31,714 nucleotides of DNA, taken from positions 1 through 31,714 of the IMG/VR virus record IMGVR_UViG_3300042434_000452, one strand, 5' to 3'. The notes under the pieces were generated by a model. The model saw only the letters and a program-made list of their open reading frames with translations. It had not been told where the DNA came from and ran no database searches. Position 1 is the stretch's first letter. Each line of letters begins with the position of its first letter. The translations under genes and the position numbers were made by a program. This document shows positions 14,285 to 20,101 of this stretch, piece after piece. The DNA is from a virus.

Positions 14285-15027
14285 CGAAATTAAAACTACT
14301 TGATACCTTTTCCGGCATTGGAGGATTTTCTTACGCCGCCGAAAGAATTGTCGGTGGATTTGAGACGATTCAATTTATTGAATGGGAACCGTATTGCCAA
14401 CGCATCTTGAATCAACACTGGCCGGCAGTGCCAATCCATTCGGACATTCAAGATTTCAACCCACCTGCATTTAGCGCCGATGTCATTTGTGGTGGTTTTC
14501 CATGCCAAGACATCAGCGTTGCCGGCAAGCAAGCCGGAATCAAACAAGGAACCCGCTCAGGACTTTTTTATGAACTCATCCGTGTCATTCGCTTGGTACG
14601 ACCCAAATACGTCGTCTTGGAAAACGTCGCAGCAATCGTTACTAACGGACTTGGAGTCGTACTCGGAGAATTGGCCGAGGCAGGGTATGACGCTGAATGG
14701 TCATGCATACGCGCTTCGGATTTGGGAGCCTGTCACCGTAGAGACCGATGGTGGCTTGTTGCCTACGCCAACGGCAAGGGACCACAAGGATTCGGGGGAG
14801 CGAGTGAATTACGAAAAGCTGGCGCAGAAAAGCCGCCTTGCTGGGATCCTGGTAACCCAATGCTCAGCCCAGAATGGCGGGGCTACGTATCTAAACCCCT
14901 CCTTTTTAGAGGAGATGATGGGCTATCCAATCGGGTGGACCGCATTAGAGCACTAGGAAATTCAGTTGTGCCACAGGTGGCAGCGGTGCCGTTACGGCGG
15001 GTTTTGGAGCTGGAGTCGCTGAAATGA
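14281..15027 (+). CDS. C5-cytosine DNA methyltransferase
   Basis: A 248-aa enzyme with the m5C motifs in order: I DTFSGIGGF (8-16), IV GGFPCQDIS with the catalytic Cys, VI LENV, VIII HRRDRWW, and X RIRALGNSVVPQ near the C-terminus. The region between VIII and X, which holds the target recognition domain, is short (about 60 residues). Methylation by phages usually protects against host restriction. Between 14480 and 14956 the same DNA also encodes a second plausible protein in the +1 frame. Confidence 0.92.
   Translation: MTKLKLLDTFSGIGGFSYAAERIVGGFETIQFIEWEPYCQRILNQHWPAVPIHSDIQDFNPPAFSADVICGGFPCQDISVAGKQAGIKQGTRSGLFYELIRVIRLVRPKYVVLENVAAIVTNGLGVVLGELAEAGYDAEWSCIRASDLGACHRRDRWWLVAYANGKGPQGFGGASELRKAGAEKPPCWDPGNPMLSPEWRGYVSKPLLFRGDDGLSNRVDRIRALGNSVVPQVAAVPLRRVLELESLK
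14480..14956 (+). CDS. Methyltransferase-associated protein fully embedded in the MTase gene
   Basis: A 158-aa open frame (+1 relative to the methyltransferase); an internal ATG at 14570 gives 128 aa. It carries blocks I recognise from phage proteins encoded with or fused to m5C methyltransferases: SSWKTSQQSLL, YSENWPRQGMTLNG, LLPTPTARDHK, and at the end YLNPSFLEEMMGYPIGWTAL, the 'LNPxFVExxMGFPxGWT' block. Such ordered matches are unlikely by chance. The 14480-14570 part is weaker, so I prefer the start at 14570. Its biochemical role is not known to me. Confidence 0.6.
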   Translation: MSFVVVFHAKTSALPASKPESNKEPAQDFFMNSSVSFAWYDPNTSSWKTSQQSLLTDLESYSENWPRQGMTLNGHAYALRIWEPVTVETDGGLLPTPTARDHKDSGERVNYEKLAQKSRLAGILVTQCSAQNGGATYLNPSFLEEMMGYPIGWTALEH

Positions 15028-15116
15028 CTGATCCTGTCTGGTCTGTTGGGGTGCTGCTGGCCGTTGGGCTGCTGGGTGTGATGGTGCTGTTGGCATGGGT
15101 TGGGACGCAGGATTGA
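15024..15116 (+). CDS. 30-aa single-span membrane peptide
   Basis: ATG at 15024 overlaps the methyltransferase stop (ATGA). Residues 6-26 are a continuous hydrophobic segment rich in Val, Leu and Gly, ending GTQD. The stop lies within the -35 box of the next promoter. Coupled translation and a clean membrane helix support it; its size keeps confidence moderate. A role as small inner-membrane effector is inference. Confidence 0.5.
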   Translation: MTDPVWSVGVLLAVGLLGVMVLLAWVGTQD

Positions 15117-15142
15117 CAGCCTGTTGCCCCTAGGGGTATACT
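15113..15142 (+). promoter_or_regulatory. Strong sigma70-like promoter
   Basis: TTGACA (15113-15118), 18-base spacer, TATACT (15137-15142). The spacer ends in TAGGGG, so the -10 region reads TAGGGGTATACTCCTT, shared with the promoter at 17532. It drives the PD-(D/E)XK-like gene at 15182 and the genes after it. Confidence 0.8.
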
Positions 15143-15152
15143 CCTTTTGTCA

Positions 15153-15181
15153 GGGGGAGACCCCACTACCACGCAAAACCA
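15153..15181 (+). promoter_or_regulatory. 5' leader: GNRA hairpin plus C/A linker
   Basis: GGGG-GAGA-CCCC (15153-15164) forms a GC stem with a GAGA tetraloop near the expected 5' end of the mRNA. A 17-base linker ending AAAACCA joins it to the ATG without a Shine-Dalgarno site. It closely matches the minus-strand leader at 9934-9961. Confidence 0.7.
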
Positions 15182-15748
15182 ATGGCAACCACCAGTTCAC
15201 AAGTCAAGCGGACCTACCAGACATCCCTAATAAACGACAAGGAGCGCAAGGATCCCCGCCACGGCCTTGCCTGTGAATATCTTGCGTTTTGGATGATGGA
15301 AAAATTAGTTCAACCATATTATGAGCAACAACGTGGCGGCAAATCTTACCTAGATAATTATGGCGTTTATCAAATTGCCTCAGGCAACTGCAATCGGACG
15401 GAATTTGTCATTTCCGATTATGTATCTAGGCCGATTAAAAACGAAAACAATTCAAGCCGATTTAATCAAGGAATAAAAGGATATGCCGATGTATTATTTG
15501 GAAGCGAATATAACGCAAAATTTCTTGGGGAAGTAAAAATAACCCCGCAATCAGCAGAAGAAATTTTACAGCAAATTAAATTTTATCATTCTTGTATATA
15601 TTGCGTTCATACAGTAATTGCATTGGATTTTGATTGCCCACAACTCGCTCGAATGGTTGAGGGCACAGACATAACCGTGGTTCGCTTGGGCGAAAAGTTT
15701 GAAATGTTTGCCAAAACACGATCCAATCCTTCAATTCTGGAGATTTGA
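15182..15748 (+). CDS. Putative PD-(D/E)XK nuclease, AT-rich
   Basis: A 188-aa protein. A candidate active site is GYADVLFG (Asp103) and FLGEVKI (Glu117, Lys119), with Glu32 in an N-terminal helix; spacing fits restriction-like nucleases. Its DNA after about 15290 is clearly richer in A/T than the rest of the operon, suggesting recent acquisition. It has the strongest early promoter and a structured leader. Position just after the methyltransferase suggests a restriction-modification-like pair, but no family match is recognised. Confidence 0.55.
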   Translation: MATTSSQVKRTYQTSLINDKERKDPRHGLACEYLAFWMMEKLVQPYYEQQRGGKSYLDNYGVYQIASGNCNRTEFVISDYVSRPIKNENNSSRFNQGIKGYADVLFGSEYNAKFLGEVKITPQSAEEILQQIKFYHSCIYCVHTVIALDFDCPQLARMVEGTDITVVRLGEKFEMFAKTRSNPSILEI

Positions 15749-15749
15749 C

Positions 15750-16058
15750 ATGACCGACCACACCGCAATCCTTGCCGACATCGCCAGCGTCAAGCTGGAA
15801 ATTGCCTATCAGGAAGAAAAACTGCAGGCATTGATGGATGACCTAGCCGCGCTCTACGCCAGTGGCGAGCTAGACGACCTCAAAGACGACGACGGCAACC
15901 TGACCCGTGATGGCGTCAAGGCCACCCGTTGCACCCGTACCAGTTGGAATTACAGCAAGGCCGTTAAGGAGCTGCAGCAGCTAGAGCAGTTTGAAGGAGT
16001 GGCCACAAAGAAGGAAACAGAATATTGGAGGGTTTCGCTGCCAAAGGCAGAGTTCTAA
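15750..16058 (+). CDS. Coiled-coil early protein (102 aa)
   Basis: ATG at 15750 directly after the previous stop. Residues 5-45 are a coiled coil (LADIASVKLEIAYQEEKLQA), followed by an acidic DDLKDDDGNL turn, a TRCTRTSWNYSKAVKELQ segment and EYWRVSLPKAEF. The Trp/Tyr-containing end recalls phage siphovirus Gp157-like or small early proteins, without a firm match. Function unknown. Confidence 0.65.
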   Translation: MTDHTAILADIASVKLEIAYQEEKLQALMDDLAALYASGELDDLKDDDGNLTRDGVKATRCTRTSWNYSKAVKELQQLEQFEGVATKKETEYWRVSLPKAEF

Positions 16059-16280
16059 ATGGCTGACCATCCCGTAGACCAACGGATTGACGCCATCCTC
16101 GCCAAGTACGACCTACGGGACAAAGCCCAATACAGAAACGCTGTTGCCGAACTGACCAGTTACCTCATCACGCTCAAAAGACGCGACACCACCAACAGCC
16201 TGTATTACCAAAGCATCAACGAAAAGATCCACCTTGAACGTTGTTTGAAAAAATCAACCGATGACCTGCAACCCACATGA
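16059..16280 (+). CDS. Hypothetical helical protein (73 aa)
   Basis: Starts immediately after the previous stop (TAA|ATG). All-helical, charged protein (VDQRIDAILAKYDLRDKAQY, then an LITLKRRDTT turn and a helix with ERCLKKSTDD). No known domain. Tight packing in the operon supports it. Confidence 0.6.
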   Translation: MADHPVDQRIDAILAKYDLRDKAQYRNAVAELTSYLITLKRRDTTNSLYYQSINEKIHLERCLKKSTDDLQPT

Positions 16281-16401
16281 CCTGACGCTGTTCACACGCT
16301 TTCTGCTGTGGATGCTGTCAACGCGGCCTGATGTCGTCAAGATCAACGTTGGCACACCAGTGAATTACCTAGAACGTTGTTACAGCGGCTCTGGCCGATG
16401 A
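16261..16401 (+). CDS. Small protein (46 aa) before rusA
   Basis: ATG at 16261 lies 20 bases inside the previous gene, and the stop at 16399-16401 overlaps the rusA start (ATGA). The product (MTCNPHDLTLFTRFLLWMLS at the start) has a short hydrophobic helix and ends YLERCYSGSGR. It fills what would otherwise be a 117-base gap in a gap-free operon. Confidence 0.55.
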   Translation: MTCNPHDLTLFTRFLLWMLSTRPDVVKINVGTPVNYLERCYSGSGR

Positions 16402-16808
16402 AGTTTGCCGTACAGGGTATTGAGCCCGCACCGCAGGGCAGCAAGCGCCATGTTGGCAATGGCCGCATGATCGAAGCATCTAAAAAGGTCAAGCCTTGGC
16501 GTTTTGCTGTTAGCCAAGCTGCACTTGAAACTGGTTGGCAACTGGTTGATCGGCCTGTCATGGTGCAGATCACGTTCATGTTCAGCAGGCCAAAATCCCA
16601 TTACAACAGCAAAGGTCAACTGAAGCCCGCTGCGCCGCTCTACAAACAGACCAAGCCCGACCTTGATAAGCTGTGCCGCTCAACCTTAGACGGCCTCACG
16701 AATGTCTTGTTAAAAGACGACTCGCAGGTTGTTAATTTGATCTGCTGCAAGATTTACGCCAACGAAGGCGAACTCCCCGGAGCACTAATCACCATCAATC
16801 CACTGTGA
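16398..16808 (+). CDS. rusA: RusA-type Holliday junction resolvase
   Basis: A 136-aa protein. The RusA signature KPDLDKLCRSTLDGL (87-100) supplies Asp88 and Asp90, and KDDSQV (106-111) the third catalytic acidic residue, matching the three Asp of the RusA active site. N-terminal strand FAVQGIEPAPQGSKR is typical (the family's 'G.P.pk.R'-like entry). It resolves four-way junctions made during recombination and packaging. I chose ATG 16398 because it couples to the previous stop and gives the normal family length. Confidence 0.93.
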   Translation: MKFAVQGIEPAPQGSKRHVGNGRMIEASKKVKPWRFAVSQAALETGWQLVDRPVMVQITFMFSRPKSHYNSKGQLKPAAPLYKQTKPDLDKLCRSTLDGLTNVLLKDDSQVVNLICCKIYANEGELPGALITINPL

Positions 16809-17545
16809 AAGGTTCAAAGTATCTGCGCCGTTGCATTATTTGCGATTCGGTTTTTAGTATTCCAATTCTGCGCGGCAACGTCAAAAGTCCACGGCAGACC
16901 TGCAGTCTTATTTGCCATCGACGGTTCGTTGGTAAAAGAGCAAAACGATGGACAAAAGAAGAGATTGAAATTCTTGAAAGTCTCAGCCTGTCGATGCCAC
17001 CGAAGACGCTGTATACAACCTATTGCCAGTTAGCTGGCAGGGCTGGTTATCCAAAACGCAGTGAAGCAGCTCTGAGGGCAAAACTCAAGTTGATGGGCAT
17101 TCCCTTGATGCCAGAAATTGATTGGTACACCTTGAAGCAACTGGCGGATTTTTTTGGGGCAACAAGACACGCCATGTTCAAGATGGTAAAAATTGGCTTG
17201 AAGGCAAAGAAGGAATCCGACTACCGAAATCAACCGTATTTTGTGAGCCGCGTTGAATTAAAGCGATTCGCACGAAAACATCCGGGGTTATTTCGGGAGT
17301 TCAAGCGCGACGGCCTGTTTGTAGTACTGGAAGATCGAGCGCTGATTGATTTGATCATGGAACAGCCAATACAGCGCCAGCCAAGCCGCTACAACCCGAC
17401 CAAGGTGAAGTGCGTTGAGACTGGCAATGTGTATCCAAGTTGTCGGGCGGCGGCGCGGATATTTTTCGTCGATCCATCGGCTATCCACGGAGCGGCAAAG
17501 AAGGGCCACAGGGTTGCTGGGTATCACTGGGTTGCACTCCGCTGA
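16805..17545 (+). CDS. Multi-domain DNA-binding protein: Zn site, HTH, NUMOD1-like end
   Basis: A 246-aa protein overlapping the rusA stop (ATG/TGA, 4 bases). Residues 10-37 hold CxxC and CxxxC pairs (Cys10, 13, 33, 37), a likely zinc site. Residues 48-60 start with WTKEEIEIL as in Myb/SANT helices. Residues 109-135 look like a helix-turn-helix (LKQLADFFGATRHAMF). The end (about 200-243: VKCVETGNVYPSCRAAARIF, then GYHWVAL) resembles the NUMOD1 domain of homing endonucleases. No nuclease motif is visible, so it may be a regulator derived from a homing enzyme. Confidence 0.6.
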   Translation: MKGSKYLRRCIICDSVFSIPILRGNVKSPRQTCSLICHRRFVGKRAKRWTKEEIEILESLSLSMPPKTLYTTYCQLAGRAGYPKRSEAALRAKLKLMGIPLMPEIDWYTLKQLADFFGATRHAMFKMVKIGLKAKKESDYRNQPYFVSRVELKRFARKHPGLFREFKRDGLFVVLEDRALIDLIMEQPIQRQPSRYNPTKVKCVETGNVYPSCRAAARIFFVDPSAIHGAAKKGHRVAGYHWVALR

Positions 17546-17560
17546 ATTTAGGGGTATACT
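17532..17560 (+). promoter_or_regulatory. Sigma70-like promoter of the annealing-protein operon
   Basis: TTGCAC (17532-17537), 17-base spacer, TATACT (17555-17560), embedded in TTTAGGGGTATACTCCTT. The 12-base core AGGGGTATACTC is identical to the promoter at 15113. It overlaps the end of the upstream gene. Confidence 0.8.
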
Positions 17561-17566
17561 CCTTGT

Positions 17567-17611
17567 GGGTCCGAAGCCCCGTCCTCAATCCGACAACCGC
17601 ACACAACCTCT
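17567..17611 (+). promoter_or_regulatory. 5' leader with weaker hairpin and C/A linker
   Basis: GGGTCCGAAGCCC (17567-17579) can form a short GC stem around CGAA; it is less perfect than the other three leaders. A 32-base C/A-rich linker (ACAACCGCACACAACC near its end) joins it to the ATG at 17612. No Shine-Dalgarno site. Confidence 0.55.
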
Positions 17612-18325
17612 ATGGCCGATTACCCCAACCTCGGGGCTGTCATTACGCAGGCTGACGTATCAACGAAGGGCACTGGCTCTTATGCCGCTGATTACGTCAA
17701 CTGGTGCCGTGTTACCCACCTCCTGCATGACAATGCTCCCGGATGGCAATTTGCTCTCAAAGCTCACGAGGAGACCGGCCACGTTTGGAAGGCTCCCGAC
17801 GGAACCGCTTATGTGGTCGGGTGCTTTGAGCACATCAACGGATCCGATACGCCGCCCTTCCCGCAGGCGATCATGGATAACCGCAATAACGCCATCCTTT
17901 TTGAAAAGGTCACGGCCCGCGATCTCACAGACGCGCATCGCCGCTGCCTCTGCACTGCTGCTGCTGCTCAGTTTGGCCTTGCTTGGCAGCTCTGGGCGCG
18001 AGAGCCAGTAGAAAACCCCCATCGGGATGAAGCCGGTAAGCCTGCCTTACAGCAAGACACGCCGAAGGAAGAACCGTCCCAAGTGCGGGACACTCAGCCC
18101 AAGGCCAAAGCCAAAGGCGAAGCAAAGCCTGAGCCCAAGGTCGTTTTTCTGACCGAAGAACAGGTTGATGAGGTCAAGGCTGCAGTCAAGGCATACGAAA
18201 AACGCGAAGAACTGATTACCGCCTTCAAAAAGCATTTCAAGATCATCGCGCCGCGTATCGCCGACCGCATTCAGTTTCCTGAACATAAGGAGTTCATTGA
18301 CAAGTACATCGCTGAGAACCCATGA
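17612..18325 (+). CDS. Sak3/DUF1071-like single-strand annealing protein
   Basis: A 237-aa protein. Residues 25-45 (DYVNWCRVTHLLHDNAPGWQ) and the helix at about 103-128 (ARDLTDAHRRCLCTAAAAQF then GLAWQLWA) fit the DUF1071 pattern, where a substrate strand is followed by 'd..xRAx.KAiAxFGLGL.LY'. Residues 135-175 are a Lys/Pro/Glu-rich linker; a helical tail follows. Such proteins anneal complementary single strands and work with a phage exonuclease, here likely the RecB-like one. Own promoter and leader. Confidence 0.65.
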   Translation: MADYPNLGAVITQADVSTKGTGSYAADYVNWCRVTHLLHDNAPGWQFALKAHEETGHVWKAPDGTAYVVGCFEHINGSDTPPFPQAIMDNRNNAILFEKVTARDLTDAHRRCLCTAAAAQFGLAWQLWAREPVENPHRDEAGKPALQQDTPKEEPSQVRDTQPKAKAKGEAKPEPKVVFLTEEQVDEVKAAVKAYEKREELITAFKKHFKIIAPRIADRIQFPEHKEFIDKYIAENP

Positions 18326-18504
18326 GGGCGCCCAAGCCCAAATCACCAACCGAAATCAACCGGAAGAAAAACCGCTTTGTTGTAGCGGCCAAACTTTCGG
18401 CTGATCTGCACCGCCAGCTTCGGTCGTACTGCACCAAATCAGGGCAGAACATCAACCAAGCTCTTCGCCACATCATCACTACCTTTTTCGCCACCCATGG
18501 TTGA
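18322..18504 (+). CDS. Ribbon-helix-helix-like small protein (60 aa)
   Basis: ATG overlaps the previous stop (ATGA). Basic N-terminus (APKPKSPTEINRKKNRF), then the strand VVAAKL and helices SADLHRQLRSYCTKSG and NINQALRHIITTFF: the strand-helix-helix layout of CopG/Arc-like regulators. Likely a DNA-binding regulator of the early operon; operator unknown. Confidence 0.65.
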   Translation: MRAPKPKSPTEINRKKNRFVVAAKLSADLHRQLRSYCTKSGQNINQALRHIITTFFATHG

Positions 18505-18778
18505 CTATCCCAAAAACGAGTTCACCCTTTGGTTTAACTGTATGCCTGATCAAAAAAAAGACGGGCACTACTGGGCAGCCGCTGAAATTCCTGTGGAGGA
18601 ACTTGAGAAGCTCTACAACTGGGCGCTCAAGCAAGATCCCGTGCAAAACCAGCGCGGTGAACCATGCGTGAAGCTTCGCGCCAATCTGATGCCTCGCACT
18701 GCCGAATCCTCTGGCCGTGAATACCTGAAACTGGCCATCAGCGAACAGCGCCCCAAAGCCGAAACCGACCTGTTCTGA
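18497..18778 (+). CDS. Possible ssDNA-binding accessory protein (93 aa)
   Basis: A 93-aa protein with strands FTLWFNCMPDQ and YWAAAEIPVEE, a helix, VKLRANLMPRT, and EYLKLAISEQ, ending KAETDLF. The all-beta pattern and the acidic end finishing in Asp-Leu-Phe recall SSB-like proteins, whose tails end Asp-Ile-Pro-Phe. It follows the annealing protein with an 8-base gene overlap, which fits. The match is weak and the function inferred. Confidence 0.5.
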   Translation: MVDYPKNEFTLWFNCMPDQKKDGHYWAAAEIPVEELEKLYNWALKQDPVQNQRGEPCVKLRANLMPRTAESSGREYLKLAISEQRPKAETDLF

Positions 18779-18787
18779 TTTATCACC

Positions 18788-19129
18788 ATGATCATCCTTA
18801 CTGACGCCCAACTCGTCGAACTGACCAATCGAATCAATCAGATTCGCACCATTATTGACAGCGCACAGGTCATTAAGGCCACCGCTGCACAGCCCAAGAC
18901 CGTTACCGAGCCCGCCATTCAGACGCCCAAGCCGGTCGTGAAACAACGCCGCAAGGCTCGTGCTCGTCGTGTCATGCTCAACACCGCTCAGGTCGTAGAG
19001 ATCAAGCGGCGTCTGGCTACTGGTAACGAATCAGCCGCAAAGATTGCTCGGGATTACGGCGTTCATGTCACCACGGTCAACCTGATCAAATACGGGAAGA
19101 CGTGGAAGGAGGTTCAGGTTCCGGCCTGA
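18788..19129 (+). CDS. Helix-turn-helix protein
   Basis: A 113-aa protein. Residues 1-30 form a helix, 35-60 a Pro/Lys/Arg-rich linker, and 64-107 a resolvase-type helix-turn-helix: LNTAQVVEIKRRLATG, then ESAAKIARDYGVHVTTVNLI and the wing KYGKTW. The same fold and ending (I/R-N-G-K-x-W) occurs in the protein at 20101, so the two are paralogous. A transcription regulator is likely. Confidence 0.7.
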   Translation: MIILTDAQLVELTNRINQIRTIIDSAQVIKATAAQPKTVTEPAIQTPKPVVKQRRKARARRVMLNTAQVVEIKRRLATGNESAAKIARDYGVHVTTVNLIKYGKTWKEVQVPA

Positions 19130-19359
19130 CGGTCACGCTCCATCAGTTGCAGTTCTAGGGCTGCGATCCTGTTGGTGGCCTGCTGCAGCAGCGTTTGCTG
19201 CATGTTCCACGCTCTAAATAACTGAGCGGCAATGGGTCCGGCGTTTGGGGTGTTCTCTAGGCGTCGGGCCTCTTTTTCGACGTTGAACGCCGACGAGGGA
19301 TCAGGTTTTAACAGCATCCACTCCCAAGCGTTGTCGTCCACTGGATTGGCGCATAGCAC
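19114..19359 (-). CDS. Minus-strand protein inside the early region
   Basis: GTG at 19359 gives 81 aa; an ATG at 19317 gives 67. The sequence looks coding: CANPVDDNAWEWMLLKPDPS, then ENTPNAGPIAAQLFRAWNMQ and a C-terminal coiled coil (RIAALELQLMERDRQ). The frame stays open upstream to 19737 but that part is implausible (it covers a plus-strand promoter and genes). It converges with the gene at 18788 (16-base overlap) and diverges from the promoter at 19415. No family recognised. Confidence 0.55.
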   Translation of the reverse strand: MLCANPVDDNAWEWMLLKPDPSSAFNVEKEARRLENTPNAGPIAAQLFRAWNMQQTLLQQATNRIAALELQLMERDRQAGT

Positions 19360-19414
19360 ATTAACGCTAGGCGTCGCGTCAAGGTCAAAAATTGCGACAA
19401 GGCAAATTTCCCCC

Positions 19415-19442
19415 TTGCAACCCCTTGCACATCCGTTATCTT
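19415..19442 (+). promoter_or_regulatory. Sigma70-like promoter of the small-gene operon
   Basis: TTGCAA (19415-19420), 16-base spacer, TATCTT (19437-19442). Weaker than the other early promoters and lacking the GGGGTATAC core, but followed by the same kind of leader. Confidence 0.55.
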
Positions 19443-19449
19443 TGACGCA

Positions 19450-19488
19450 CCGGGGCGACCCGGACAACCGATTCACCACACACCAGCC
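19450..19488 (+). promoter_or_regulatory. 5' leader: perfect GNRA hairpin plus C/A linker
   Basis: CCGGG-GCGA-CCCGG (19450-19463) is a perfect five-pair stem with a GCGA tetraloop. A 25-base linker containing ACCACACACC runs to the ATG at 19489 with no Shine-Dalgarno site. The linker motif also occurs in the leader at 9934-9949. Confidence 0.7.
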
Positions 19489-19623
19489 ATGAAGGATCGC
19501 ATTTGCAGCATCTTTGTGTTTCTGCTGCCCGCTGCAATCTTTGCTGTCATCATCCATGACGGCCTCACACTCCAAACCGCTCAACACAGCGGAACCCAGC
19601 AACTCCAAATCAATCAACAATGA
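19489..19623 (+). CDS. 44-aa membrane or exported peptide
   Basis: First gene after the leader. N-terminus KDRICSIFVFLLPAAIFAVI is a basic start followed by a hydrophobic helix, as in a signal anchor, then a polar Gln-rich tail. The stop overlaps the next start (ATGA). It may be an early membrane-acting peptide; function unknown. Confidence 0.6.
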   Translation: MKDRICSIFVFLLPAAIFAVIIHDGLTLQTAQHSGTQQLQINQQ

Positions 19624-19919
19624 GTCTCGTCGTCCTAACCGCTCAGTGCTCCGGCATTGTCGTTTCAACCATTCCGACCGGCCAAAAGACCTACAAGATG
19701 TCGCCCAATGGTCGTGGCGTCCGCGCTGAACGCCCACTTTGGAAATTCAACGCAGGTATGCCCTGCTATGTCCGAGGCTGGCCCGCCTATGAAGCCACCA
19801 TTGTTGACAGGGTTGAAGGTTGCACTTGGCCGACCTACTTGGTCCAAGCCTTTGACTCTGGCGCCGTCTACCGCATTTCTCAGCTTTACCTCTCCAAACG
19901 ACCCATTGAAAACCGATGA
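19620..19919 (+). CDS. Beta-rich early protein (99 aa)
   Basis: A 99-aa protein with strands SLVVLTAQCSGIVVSTI, CYVRGWPAYEATIVDRVEG and TYLVQAFDSGAVYRISQLYL. The last part ('..YxVqa.dsGxvyrIsq..L') resembles a small SH3-like barrel that binds nucleic acid or protein; this is inference. Start and stop overlap its neighbours by 4 bases. Confidence 0.65.
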   Translation: MSLVVLTAQCSGIVVSTIPTGQKTYKMSPNGRGVRAERPLWKFNAGMPCYVRGWPAYEATIVDRVEGCTWPTYLVQAFDSGAVYRISQLYLSKRPIENR

Positions 19920-20101
19920 CCACCAACGAACCCCGCCGCTTTTACTTCCAGATTCCCACTGCCAATGTCTATGACTGGGTGGTAGCAACTGGCTTCACCG
20001 AGGCCAAACAAATTGCCCATCAACAATGGGGGCATTACTACCACGACCTCCAGTGGTTGACCCCAGATCGCCATAGTCAGGTCAAGCTCCCATCCTTTTA
20101 A
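19916..20101 (+). CDS. Hypothetical protein (61 aa)
   Basis: A 61-aa protein with a strand (RRFYFQIPTA), a second strand (DWVVATGF) and a helix (TEAKQIAHQQWGHYY), i.e. a strand-strand-helix unit like the 56-aa proteins at 9763 and 22137. ATGA overlap with the previous gene; its TAA overlaps the next ATG. Confidence 0.6.
   Translation: MTTNEPRRFYFQIPTANVYDWVVATGFTEAKQIAHQQWGHYYHDLQWLTPDRHSQVKLPSF

Noticed and set aside
19360-19737. N-terminal extension of the minus-strand gene to 207 aa
   Set aside because: It would run through the 19415 promoter, its leader and two plus-strand genes, and its sequence is Arg/Cys/Ser-rich and unconvincing.
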